Below, piece by piece: positions 1-8,369 of a stretch of DNA of 14,601 nt. The notes under the pieces were generated by a model. That model was not told the origin of the DNA, did not search any database, and saw only the letters and a list, made by a program, of their open reading frames with translations. The translations under genes were made by a program, and so were the position numbers. The first letter of the stretch is position 1. Each line of letters starts with the position of its first letter. Source of the stretch: Caryophanales bacterium (GTDB lineage Bacteria; Bacillota; Bacilli; Exiguobacteriales; Exiguobacteriaceae); NCBI GenBank assembly GCA_902362975.1, contig CABIYO010000057.1:1-14601 (forward strand). Direction: 5' to 3'.

Positions 1-2
1 CC

Positions 3-221
3 CGCTTCTCCGTCAGGGGAAAACAGCGTGTGAAAGGCGAGCTCGGCTTCGCCCTCATGGCGGTGAACCTACGAAAGTTCATCGCCAATGGCATCAGCAG
101 AAGTGCAAAGAAAGGGTCCGGCCACCGAAAATCGGTGACCGGACCCCCTTTTTATCAAAAATCTTTAAAACCGGCTAGTTATGTCCCAGCCTCTTTTATC
201 TACCCGAAACATTCTGATTAA
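3..221 (+). CDS. IS1182-like DDE transposase, C-terminal fragment (5' end outside window)
   Basis: The reading frame is open from the window edge, so only the last ~72 codons are seen. The residues from RFSVRGKQRVKGELGF to ALMAVNLRKFIAN match the conserved end of IS1182-type (DDE_Tnp_1_6) transposases, where a GxxxVxxExGFxLMAxNLRK-like helix closes the catalytic RNase H-like domain that cuts and joins transposon DNA. The ~40 residues after this helix (GISRSAKKGSG... to YPKHSD) do not look like conserved protein and read straight through a strong terminator hairpin. The original stop may therefore have been lost, or this element naturally carries a junk tail. Whether the full gene is intact cannot be judged here. 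Family assignment rests on the C-terminal motif alone. Confidence 0.6.
   Translation, partial: RFSVRGKQRVKGELGFALMAVNLRKFIANGISRSAKKGSGHRKSVTGPPFYQKSLKPASYVPASFIYPKHSD
114..153 (+). terminator. Rho-independent terminator of the transposase gene
   Basis: A 15-bp stem (114-128 pairing with 132-146, one C/A mismatch) with an AAA loop is followed by CC and five T residues at 149-153. The arms read GGGTCCGGCCACCGA and TCGGTGACCGGACCC. It lies inside the open transposase frame, which is unusual, and probably ends transcription of the insertion sequence. Confidence 0.85.
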
Positions 222-235
222 TCAAAATGTTTCGG
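204..235. repeat. 32-bp near-perfect palindrome over the transposase stop codon
   Basis: CCGAAACATT (204-213) pairs with AATGTTTCGG (226-235). The centre TGATTAATCA (215-224) is itself a perfect palindrome, leaving one mismatched pair (C214/A225). No T-run follows at once, so it is not a standard terminator, although TCTTTTTA follows at about 249. It could be part of the insertion-sequence end, a hairpin or a protein-binding site. The role is unknown. Confidence 0.7.
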
Positions 236-467
236 AGAGTGCTTCAGTCTTTTTAATTATTAAGTACTTACTCCTTTTTACTACGAATCGATTAAAAGAT
301 AAGAAATAAATATAAAAATCCTTTTTTATCCAATTAAGTATAAATAACACTTAAAATAATTTATTGATGTAAAATTGAAAAAATATTTCCCCTTTGTTTG
401 TAAATGTGTAAAATTATTTTAGCAACAGAGTAATATAACAACAATTGTAAAATGATGGAGGTAAAGT
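236..467 (+). promoter_or_regulatory. AT-rich leader of the Rhs gene with ribosome binding site
   Basis: There is no gene here; the sequence is strikingly AT-rich compared with the coding DNA after it. The ribosome binding site GGAGGT at 457-462 sits five bases before the ATG at 468 and decides that start. Several TTG and TAATAT-like hexamers occur (for example TTGTAA at 398 and TAATAT at 431), but no pair has good spacing, so I do not name a promoter. The long AT-rich leader between a mobile-element scar and a toxin gene is a plausible site of regulation. Confidence 0.5.
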
Positions 468-3400
468 ATGCGGATATTCACTCAAAAGGCCCTCTCTGTT
501 TTGTTGACCATCTCTCTTGTACTGTCCAATTTCCCGATGGGGAATGGTGTGCAAGCTGAAGGGAACGATTTGGAGAGTGGTGAATCGATAACAGTAAATA
601 CGGAGGGATCAAATCAAGAATTGATCGCCCCTGAGGCGGAAGAGGATTATCTTCCCATTGAGAACATCACTGGGGAACACGTCATCGTTACAGAAGGGAA
701 AGAAAAGGGGACATACGAATTGACCGCTTTTGATGACGCGATCAAAATCAAGAAAGCGGACGGAAAAACCGTTCCCTTAGACCCTAACCTTGAGCGTACG
801 GAGGACGGCTATTCCCCAAAGGCGACGAGCCTTCCTCTGACCTTTGAGTCTTCTCTCGAGTCTGATTCACCGTTTATAAGAGTCGGACAGGGTGAATCGA
901 CCGTATCGTTCACATTGAAAGGACTTCTTTATGAAGATGAGCTCGTAATGCCAAGTGAGACCCCGACGGTCACAAACGAGAACCAAGTATGGCACAAAGA
1001 GGTATTTCCAAACGTCGACCTTCGTCACATCACGTTAAATGACGAAGTGAAAGAAGATATCATTTTTTATGAACAATCGGCGTTGCCTCGGGAAGTGATT
1101 TATGAATTCAAGACAGAACTTCGACCTGAGTTGAATGATAACCAAGTCTTTTTCTACCGAGACGATACATTATCGTTCACGATGCCGGTCCCGGAAATGC
1201 AAGATAGTTCAATCAATGAGAAGTCTGGACTCCCAGGTCGCTCGCTCGACGTTCAATATGAGCTTGTTCAACAAGGGGGCGATACGTATGAGTTGAAGGT
1301 TGTACCCGATCAAGACTGGTTGAAAGATCCTTCTCGAAAATATCCGATCTACTTAGATCCGACGTTGATTCGAAACGTGGGTCTCGACACGTTCGTCTCT
1401 TCGAAGTTTCCGACTTCGAACATGAACAAATTTTGGAGCTCTTCAAGGGGAGAGTATGTCTTATGGGTCGGGTATTATGATGCAACATCCGGAACGAACT
1501 ATGGTTTGATCAAGTTCCCGGCTTTGTCAGACCTTCGTGGAGCAATCATCAATTCGGCAGAGGTGAACACTTTTGTCACCTGGAGCTATTATGCGACGAC
1601 TAAAAACGGTCTCTGGCTTGATCGTGTAAATGAGAACTGGTCCGAGACCGGGGTCACTTGGAATACGAGACCATCGTCGACGAACTTGTTGTCCACAAAC
1701 GTGGCAAGAGATCAATGGGCAAACTTCGACGTGACCTCTTTCGTCGATCAAGTCGCAGCGGGAAGCCGAACCGACTACGGATTCAAGTTCCATACGAACG
1801 GGAACGGTACGACACATTGGAAACAAATCTCGGCATCTGAGAATGGTTCAAATCGGACGAACTTGAATGTGTCCTATACTTATCCGAAGATGGCGACAGT
1901 CACGACAGAAGGGTTCTTGACGACCCCGACTGCATCGACCGGGTATATCAATGTGAACTGGCCGGCTATGTCTGGCGCGACCGGATACCGATTACAAATG
2001 TTTGACGGCAAAGGCTGGCAAACGATTTATACAGGCACATCCCGTGCGTTCACGACCAAAGACAAAAAGATTTTCCCGAAGACGACACAATATGGTGAGC
2101 GGGATTCGGGAACAGGGGGAATCAAGTTCCGCGGCGGGGATGGACAAGACCTTTTGGTCGACCCGTCTGTTTTTTTCAATATGAGCAGCGGAACGACGAC
2201 GAACACACTCTCCTACCAGTTCCGTGTCATCGCGGACTACAAGCTCGGGAGCGGATCAGCCTCATCGGTGGCGAAACGTTCCCTCCAAGAATTGATACCA
2301 GATGTGCCGACGAACCTCTCGCTTGAGGTCCGCGATACAACGAGCGATGACTTGGCGAGGTTCACGTTGAACTGGGAGGCATCTGAGCATGCGACAAGTT
2401 ATGATATCTATGCGTTCAACGGTTTCTCCTATGAATTGATTGATAACGTCACAGGTACCAGCTGGAATCCGAGCGGCAAGCGGCTGTTCCCGACAACAAA
2501 ACAAATCGAGGCGTTGCCTGTCAATACGAGAACGGCGTTCCGAAAAGGTGACGGCCAGGACTTTCCTGGTGACCCACGACCGTTATATAGCAAGAACAAC
2601 CCCGATCACGATACGTATCCGACGGTGCTTCACTATTATTTCCGGGTATATGCCAAATCCTCCAAAGGCCAAAGTGGTGGGTCAGCTGTAAAGACGATGA
2701 ATGTCCCTGCACCTCGAGTGACCGCGGAGGCAGTCGGATATGCAGATAACCGAAAAAACAATACCGGTTTCCTGTTTGCCAACTGGCAACCGGTACCTGG
2801 TGCGGCTGGATATAATGTCTATCTATTTAATGGAAAAGAGTACGACCTTGTCGACTCATTATCTGGAGAGGTGACGTCGTGGCATACACGTGACAAGAAG
2901 TTATGGCCGCTCGAAGGACAGTCTTATAAGCTCAACAACGACGGCGTCGTCGGACGAGGCGGTGAACTCCCGATTGATCCGAGCTCGAACTATATCTTGT
3001 CTGGCGGTAAATATGGCACTGAGAAAAAATATTGGATTCGTGTCACAGCCTATCGTGAAGCGGATAGTGAGGGTGTGCTCCTCGCTTCGAATTTTATTTC
3101 GGAAGGGAATCTAGTCAGAACATTACCGACGACACCAACCATCACGGCGATCAATGAACCAGACCTCGGTACTGAGGAATTTTATCCCATGCTTGAGACG
3201 TCCATCGGATCATTCAATGTCTTGAAGGGGAACCAATTCCTAGAACAGGTGGACGAAGTATTGCCTGGCCGAGGTCCAGAAGTGTCGGCGGCACGTTACT
3301 TCAATTCGACCTCCACCCGACTAGGGATGTTCGGTCTGGGATGGCACAGTGGCCTCGAGCGTCGCCTCGAGATTCCGAAAGATGCCGATACGAAAGTGGT

Positions 3401-6400
3401 CCGCTATGTCGACGCGGATGGGAGCGGACACCTCTTCCTTCGTGTACAAAGTGACGACGGAAAAGTGAGGCTACTCCCCCCGACTGGAGTGGACTACGAC
3501 TTTTTGATTGATGAGGTCAATGACGAATATGTGATTCAGTTGAGCGACGGACAACGTGAAATCTATGACCGAGAAGGTCGTCTCATCGCCATGGAGTACG
3601 ATACGAAAGCGCCAAACAAGAAGAACCGTGTTCGCTTTGACTATGAAGTGACCGGAGAGGCTACCCGGTTAAAAGCGGTATATGCAGCAAGTGATGGCGG
3701 AGCGGACTCGCCCAATCGAATCGAGTTCACATATAACGAAAAAGGTTGGGTCAGCGAGATGAACGTGACAGCCTCCTCGGATGATAAGGTGGAGTCGAAA
3801 ACTACTCGTTACACTTATGACGCATGGGATCGACTTGTAAGTGTGGATGGTCTCAAGGGAGAGAGCCCGACGAGAAGCTATGGCTATGAATATGACACGG
3901 CAGTATCAGTGATCAAGGAAACCGGGGAAGTGACTGCGCGTGACGCGACAGCCTCGATGATTAAGCGCCTCATTTTGCCAGGTCACGTAACAGCAGACAA
4001 GAACGAAGTCGCGGCTACCTTCGATGCGAAAACCATTTCTACGGTCAGGGAAGCAGACGAGACACTAGTTTCTTATAAGAACGTATCCGAGGAAAACACA
4101 GATGATATCACATATGAGACTTACAAATTAAACGAGAGTAAAGAAGCAGCAGATGCCCCAGTCAAATTTGTCTTCGATAGGTTTGGACATTTGACGAAAG
4201 AGTCATCGAATGGAAAGAGCACGGTATATGAGTGGACGGATCACAGGGTTACGAAAGTGACGAACCCTGACGGGTCGATTGAATCGACCCACTATGCTAC
4301 ACGTGACACTGCAGACGTTGACGACACCAGGGAACTCGATGGAGCGGTTCGAAAAGAAGAAGATGCGACATCTCTTAGGACTTATGAGTATGCTGAGAAC
4401 AATGATGACCTCCTCCGGATTGAAGACGAGTTCGGAATAGCAGAAGAGATTGCTTATAACGAAGACCGAGAAGAAGTGGTCAATCACGAAGAATCGGAAG
4501 AAAGAATCGGATTCACAGAATATGATGCTCTTGGGAATGTTGTTCGCGAGGGTGTAGGCTTAACGCCTGGCGTGAATCTATACGAGAATGGGGGATTCGA
4601 GTCTTCGGAAATGGTATCTCCGGGTACGATCGTGATGAATGGGAGAAATGGAAAGGCTCTGCAGCTTGACAGTACGACGCTCTCACGTGAAATGGACGTC
4701 AAAGCAGGCAATCCTTACAACCTGGGTATCGATATGAAAACGACAGGAACAGCTAAAGGGAGCGTCACGTTGACACTACTCAATAGCTCAAATGTATCAG
4801 TCGGTTCATATGTGATTCGTCCGATGGGGAACCTTGACGAATGGACAAGACGTTTCGTCGAGTTCACGGCACCAGACGGAGCTACGAAAGTCCGAGTTGA
4901 TATTACTTCAGAAAATGGAATCACTGTATTCGATGAGGTTCAATTGGACACGGCCAAACAAGGGCATGCCGTCTCTGCCTCGGCATTCAACCATGTCGAA
5001 CAAGGCGGGTTTGATGGGGTGAACAAGTGGCAACTCTCCAAAGCTGTCACAAGCGTGACTGGATATATGAGCGGGAGTGGACTAAATCTTCTTGCCGATG
5101 GGTCTGCAAAGCAAACGATTATAGTCAATCAATCGGTAGCCAAACCGTTTTATGTCAGTGCTTTGGCCCAAAAGGCTACGAAGGACACCGTGTTACACGT
5201 GACGGCCACGTATGAAGATGGAAGTACTGTTCAAAAGACGACCTCTTTCAATAATCTTCATGTCGAAGAAACGGCGAAGGCACCTTGGCAACGGCAATCC
5301 GTTCAATTGACGTCTGAGACGAATCAGAAACTGAACAAGCTAGACATCACGATACAAAACAATTCAGTTGAAGATGTACTCATCGACGCGGTTCGGGCGT
5401 CAGTCGGACGCGTCGTATCGGAATCGTCCTATGACAGGCAAGGAAACTATGTGTTACAGGACACGGGATTGACAAAGTCACCGGTCAACTATTCGGTCGA
5501 TGCTTTCGGGAACATCCTGTCCGTAAAACAGGGAAGTCATCTCCGAAAGAACACATACGATGTACGTGGACGTCTACAAACGACTGTTGCTGAGAACGGC
5601 ACGAGCATCTCCTATGGATATAACGATAAAGACGAAGTGACGAGGAAAATATTTGATGCGACAGTGACCGAATATGGGTATGAGAAAGGGCGTATCACTT
5701 CGGTCACACGGCCCGGTGAGCAGACATATCGATATGAGTATGATGACGTCACGAGCCATTTGACAGGGGTCACGCTTCCTTCAGGAAAAGGTATGATCAA
5801 TGTCTATGATGGTGAAGGGAACATCATCGAGGTGAAGGAGAAGACCGGAGTTGAGGGGACAGCGACTGCCAGTCGCTTCAACTACGCCTATGACCAATCC
5901 ACTGGGGAACTGACGACTATCTCAATGGGGATCAATGATTCGAAACAAAAACACTACGAATATGATCCGGGTAAAACAGACCCCGACGATGAGAGTGCAG
6001 GGAAAATCGGTACAGGTCGTTTGAAAGGGATCACGGATTACCATGGTGTCACCCAGAATTGGGTGTACAAAGGTGAAGGGACCACACGTACAGAAATCCT
6101 GTCCTCAATTCGGTTGGGAGACACTACCCGTGAGTTCGAATACGATGCCGCGATGCGAAATGACGCGGTAAAAATCGGGGAGAAGGGGTGGAAGTTCCGC
6201 CACAACGAGAACGGGAAGGTCACCCAGATCACGATGCCCGGACAGGGGGGAGAATCACTCGTCGCGTTTGATGAGACGGGTGCCGTGTCAGCATGGACTG
6301 CATCTGCCGGGGACAAACAAATCGCTTATGAGCGCTATACCTATGACGAGTATGGGAACTTGACGCAGTTGGACAAGGACGGACGGACGGCACTCTATTC

Positions 6401-7529
6401 GTACGATGCGATGGACCAGCTGGTTGAAGAGCGGACACTGGATGGGCAAACGATTACGTATGAGTATGATGCCCGTGCGAACCGGACCAACGTAGACGAT
6501 AAACTGGCCGAGTTCGACAGTTCCAATCGATTAACCAAGTTCGATGGTCAAGGCATTACCTATGACCAAGATGGGAATCGTATCGAAGATGGACGCTTGA
6601 CGTACACGTGGGATGCCTTGGGTAACCTGACTGCAATCCAAGAGACTGGCGGTACGAAAGCATGGCAGTTCACCTATGACGAGCAGGGACGTCGCATTGA
6701 GAAGAGGGGGCCGAATGGAACGATTCGCTTCCATTACGACGGTGACTCGAATCGTCTCTTGGCCGAAACGGATGAACAAGGAAATTACATCCGCGAATAT
6801 GTCTATAGTGCGAATCACCTCCTCGTCGGACTAAAAGTTGATGGATCATGGTACAACTACCACCGCAACTACCGCGGAGACGTCGTCGCGATCACAGATG
6901 AGACTGGAAACCTCGCGGCAGAGTATATGTACGACTCCTGGGGCAAGCCAATTACGAAGAACGTGATTGATGAAAAGCTCCATGATCAGCCGATCCGTTA
7001 TGCCTCGTATTACTACGATGAGGATTTGAAGCTTTACTATTTGATGGCACGTTATTATCATCCGGAGCATGCGGTGTTCCTATCGGTTGATCCGTTGGTA
7101 GATAGTGATGAATCGATTGAGATGGCCAATGGATATGCTTATGTAATGAATAATCCTGTTACTCGAATTGATCCGGATGGACTACAGTGGCATAATGATA
7201 AAATGGGTGGCGGTGTTCCATATGTAGCACCTAAAAATCGTTTATTCAATAGAATTATGGAACACTATAAAAAGCATGTAATAAGACAAAAAGAATTTAA
7301 CAGTAAGATTGGAAAAACTCAATATCTAAAAAATGCTCTTAGGCTTGCTAACAGTAAAGCAGATGGGAAAAACATCTTCAGAAAACATCTTGGGAACGGA
7401 CGAGTTGCAACTTATAAGAAGTCAACTAACGAGTTAGTCATTGTTCACTACACAAGAGGAGGTAAATATATCGGAACCTATTTCAAACCTAAAAATGGAA
7501 AAAGATATTATGATAACTCTTTAAAATAA
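468..7529 (+). CDS. Secreted Rhs/YD-repeat polymorphic toxin (WapA-like), 2353 aa
   Basis: Seen: a signal peptide (Lys7, hydrophobic 8-22, likely cleavage after VQA at 28-30), then an N-terminal region typical of secreted YD-repeat proteins. A DNRLRE domain (~305-472) with NENWSETGVTWNTRP follows, then three fibronectin-III-like domains (~475-605, 612-742, 748-890). Next come an Rhs entry domain (~908-985, with SIGSFNV and FGLGWHSGLERRL), a YD-repeat block, two jelly-roll/CBM-like domains (~1369-1494 and ~1505-1646), and a second YD block (~1650-2180). The Rhs core (2181-2239) ends in DPDGL, leaving a 114-residue variable tip. Known: YD repeats form a shell that encloses a C-terminal toxin, delivered to neighbouring cells; B. 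subtilis WapA is the closest concept. There is no LPXTG anchor. The start is fixed by GGAGGT just upstream. The immunity candidate follows after 30 bases. The tip is clearly more AT-rich than the body. Confidence is high for the family and moderate for the tip's activity. Confidence 0.92.
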   Translation: MRIFTQKALSVLLTISLVLSNFPMGNGVQAEGNDLESGESITVNTEGSNQELIAPEAEEDYLPIENITGEHVIVTEGKEKGTYELTAFDDAIKIKKADGKTVPLDPNLERTEDGYSPKATSLPLTFESSLESDSPFIRVGQGESTVSFTLKGLLYEDELVMPSETPTVTNENQVWHKEVFPNVDLRHITLNDEVKEDIIFYEQSALPREVIYEFKTELRPELNDNQVFFYRDDTLSFTMPVPEMQDSSINEKSGLPGRSLDVQYELVQQGGDTYELKVVPDQDWLKDPSRKYPIYLDPTLIRNVGLDTFVSSKFPTSNMNKFWSSSRGEYVLWVGYYDATSGTNYGLIKFPALSDLRGAIINSAEVNTFVTWSYYATTKNGLWLDRVNENWSETGVTWNTRPSSTNLLSTNVARDQWANFDVTSFVDQVAAGSRTDYGFKFHTNGNGTTHWKQISASENGSNRTNLNVSYTYPKMATVTTEGFLTTPTASTGYINVNWPAMSGATGYRLQMFDGKGWQTIYTGTSRAFTTKDKKIFPKTTQYGERDSGTGGIKFRGGDGQDLLVDPSVFFNMSSGTTTNTLSYQFRVIADYKLGSGSASSVAKRSLQELIPDVPTNLSLEVRDTTSDDLARFTLNWEASEHATSYDIYAFNGFSYELIDNVTGTSWNPSGKRLFPTTKQIEALPVNTRTAFRKGDGQDFPGDPRPLYSKNNPDHDTYPTVLHYYFRVYAKSSKGQSGGSAVKTMNVPAPRVTAEAVGYADNRKNNTGFLFANWQPVPGAAGYNVYLFNGKEYDLVDSLSGEVTSWHTRDKKLWPLEGQSYKLNNDGVVGRGGELPIDPSSNYILSGGKYGTEKKYWIRVTAYREADSEGVLLASNFISEGNLVRTLPTTPTITAINEPDLGTEEFYPMLETSIGSFNVLKGNQFLEQVDEVLPGRGPEVSAARYFNSTSTRLGMFGLGWHSGLERRLEIPKDADTKVVRYVDADGSGHLFLRVQSDDGKVRLLPPTGVDYDFLIDEVNDEYVIQLSDGQREIYDREGRLIAMEYDTKAPNKKNRVRFDYEVTGEATRLKAVYAASDGGADSPNRIEFTYNEKGWVSEMNVTASSDDKVESKTTRYTYDAWDRLVSVDGLKGESPTRSYGYEYDTAVSVIKETGEVTARDATASMIKRLILPGHVTADKNEVAATFDAKTISTVREADETLVSYKNVSEENTDDITYETYKLNESKEAADAPVKFVFDRFGHLTKESSNGKSTVYEWTDHRVTKVTNPDGSIESTHYATRDTADVDDTRELDGAVRKEEDATSLRTYEYAENNDDLLRIEDEFGIAEEIAYNEDREEVVNHEESEERIGFTEYDALGNVVREGVGLTPGVNLYENGGFESSEMVSPGTIVMNGRNGKALQLDSTTLSREMDVKAGNPYNLGIDMKTTGTAKGSVTLTLLNSSNVSVGSYVIRPMGNLDEWTRRFVEFTAPDGATKVRVDITSENGITVFDEVQLDTAKQGHAVSASAFNHVEQGGFDGVNKWQLSKAVTSVTGYMSGSGLNLLADGSAKQTIIVNQSVAKPFYVSALAQKATKDTVLHVTATYEDGSTVQKTTSFNNLHVEETAKAPWQRQSVQLTSETNQKLNKLDITIQNNSVEDVLIDAVRASVGRVVSESSYDRQGNYVLQDTGLTKSPVNYSVDAFGNILSVKQGSHLRKNTYDVRGRLQTTVAENGTSISYGYNDKDEVTRKIFDATVTEYGYEKGRITSVTRPGEQTYRYEYDDVTSHLTGVTLPSGKGMINVYDGEGNIIEVKEKTGVEGTATASRFNYAYDQSTGELTTISMGINDSKQKHYEYDPGKTDPDDESAGKIGTGRLKGITDYHGVTQNWVYKGEGTTRTEILSSIRLGDTTREFEYDAAMRNDAVKIGEKGWKFRHNENGKVTQITMPGQGGESLVAFDETGAVSAWTASAGDKQIAYERYTYDEYGNLTQLDKDGRTALYSYDAMDQLVEERTLDGQTITYEYDARANRTNVDDKLAEFDSSNRLTKFDGQGITYDQDGNRIEDGRLTYTWDALGNLTAIQETGGTKAWQFTYDEQGRRIEKRGPNGTIRFHYDGDSNRLLAETDEQGNYIREYVYSANHLLVGLKVDGSWYNYHRNYRGDVVAITDETGNLAAEYMYDSWGKPITKNVIDEKLHDQPIRYASYYYDEDLKLYYLMARYYHPEHAVFLSVDPLVDSDESIEMANGYAYVMNNPVTRIDPDGLQWHNDKMGGGVPYVAPKNRLFNRIMEHYKKHVIRQKEFNSKIGKTQYLKNALRLANSKADGKNIFRKHLGNGRVATYKKSTNELVIVHYTRGGKYIGTYFKPKNGKRYYDNSLK
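7185..7526 (+). other. C-terminal toxin tip of the Rhs protein, likely BECR-fold RNase
   Basis: These are residues 2240-2353, directly after the DPDGL motif that marks the end of the Rhs core. The pattern matches what I know of the barnase/EndoU/colicin E5-D/RelE-like (BECR) toxins: an early helix with spaced histidines (H2266, H2270) followed by a YLKNALRLA helix, then a strand series with NGRVATY, TNELVIV and IGTYFKPKNG. H2266 or H2270, R2312 and T2337 are plausible active-site positions by analogy. The target would then be RNA, often tRNA. This is a fold-level guess from motif layout, and a DNase or another activity is not excluded. Confidence 0.5.
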
Positions 7530-7559
7530 TTTTAACTATTATGAATTGGAGCTGTAATT

Positions 7560-7991
7560 ATGAAGCGATACACCTGTATATGTTGCGGTTATAAAACCTT
7601 GGAGGAAAAACCTCCTGGAACGTTTTTGATTTGCCCAAAGTGTCTCTGGGAAGATGATGATGCTATGGCCAGCAATCCAGATCTTTGGGGGGGAGCAAAT
7701 AATGTTTCACTGCGAAGCGCACAACATAATGTTATAAAACTTGGTGTCTCTGAAGAAGAGCTCGATAATACGTACGAACACACGTCAGAAGAGTATGAGA
7801 AAGATATAACGTGGAAGCCAATTTGGGAGATTAAAGATTCTACTTCATCATCTATTTCAATAGAGGGTGAAATCTTCTGTAAAAAGCGCAACAAAAAAAT
7901 TGACATTGAACGTTTTTCTAGTCAATTTGAAAATATGTTAAAACAAAATGGATGGACGTTCGGAGGAGAGTTTAAACAAATCGAAAAGTAA
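7560..7991 (+). CDS. CPCC-type cysteine-rich protein with C-terminal extension, probable immunity protein
   Basis: A 143-residue protein with ribosome binding site GGAG at 7548-7551, beginning 30 bases after the Rhs stop and so probably cotranscribed. Residues 4-90 fit the cysteine-rich CPCC family. C6 and C9 (in CICCGY) with C25 and C28 (in ICPKCLWED) form a likely zinc site, followed by the family signature GGANNVSL at 44-51. The canonical CPCC has become CICC. The family usually stops near 75-90 residues, but here a further ~55 follow, ending in a FENMLKQNGWTFGGEFKQIE segment with an alpha/beta look. Family members often sit beside polymorphic toxins and are regarded as putative immunity proteins, and the position here supports that. 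Neutralisation of the upstream toxin is inference. Base composition is AT-rich like the toxin tip, so the pair was probably acquired together. Confidence 0.75.
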   Translation: MKRYTCICCGYKTLEEKPPGTFLICPKCLWEDDDAMASNPDLWGGANNVSLRSAQHNVIKLGVSEEELDNTYEHTSEEYEKDITWKPIWEIKDSTSSSISIEGEIFCKKRNKKIDIERFSSQFENMLKQNGWTFGGEFKQIEK

Positions 7992-8133
7992 TGTATGTTT
8001 TTAATCTTGTTAATCAAAAATGAATGAGAGTAAAGACTGGTATAGGCGATGATGATATGGAAAATAAGTATTGTATATCCCAAGCTATCTCGGGAAATGA
8101 AACTTAATCTGAGTAGCATACATTCACTTATGA

Positions 8134-8289
8134 ATAATACCGCTGCCTTCAGACGGCTTGACAACAAGAGTTGTTGGCGCGTCTAGTGGCAAGCTGGATT
8201 TCGATTTGATGAAATTGAAACAAAGACTAAATGCTAACCCCATTATAGTAAATACAAATAAGCGACCGGTGATGCGTTCCCATTTCTAG
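8134..8289 (+). pseudogene. Short open frame without start, possible remnant of an older toxin/immunity cassette
   Basis: Between an in-frame TGA at 8131 and a TAG at 8287 lies a 51-codon frame that reads like protein (DGLTTRVVGASSGKLDFDLM, then a basic segment with KLKQRL and TNKRP). No start codon with a ribosome binding site precedes it; the first ATG is internal. Its 3' end runs into a terminator hairpin starting at 8250. Rhs loci often carry displaced fragments of earlier tips or immunity genes just downstream, which fits this position. I recognise no family, and it may be chance. The stretch 7992-8133 shows nothing further that I can support. Confidence 0.2.
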
Positions 8290-8316
8290 GGAGACTCGAC
8301 GGTCGCTTTTGTATTT
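8250..8316. terminator. Large hairpin, probable bidirectional terminator after the immunity gene
   Basis: The outer arms AAATACAAA-TA-AGCGACCG (8250-8268) and CGGTCGCTTTTGTATTT (8300-8316) pair over 17 bp with a two-base TA bulge. A small inner hairpin TCCC/GGGA (8278-8281 with 8289-8292) sits in the loop. The GC core (8261-8268 with 8300-8307) is followed by CTTTTGTATTT on the plus strand and by CTTATTTGTATTT on the minus strand, so it could stop transcription from both sides. Confidence 0.7.
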
Positions 8317-8334
8317 GGATGAGGGGCATTTACT

Positions 8335-8363
8335 TTGGACCTACAGGAGTTAGCTCATATAGT
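8335..8363 (+). promoter_or_regulatory. Candidate sigma-A-type promoter in the gene-free stretch
   Basis: TTGGAC at 8335-8340 and TATAGT at 8358-8363 are separated by exactly 17 bases. The -10 matches five of six consensus positions and the -35 three of six. It points toward the terminator at 8555-8588 with no convincing gene between them. Confidence 0.35.
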
Positions 8364-8369
8364 ATGAGG

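Noticed and set aside
1213..7070. Many 60-100-codon frames on both strands within the Rhs gene
   Set aside because: All are shadows of the single long frame, which shows continuous domain structure from end to end.
7922..8167. 81-codon minus-strand frame overlapping the end of the immunity candidate
   Set aside because: Overlaps a better-supported gene, has no ribosome binding site and its hydrophobic stretches follow from AT-rich DNA.
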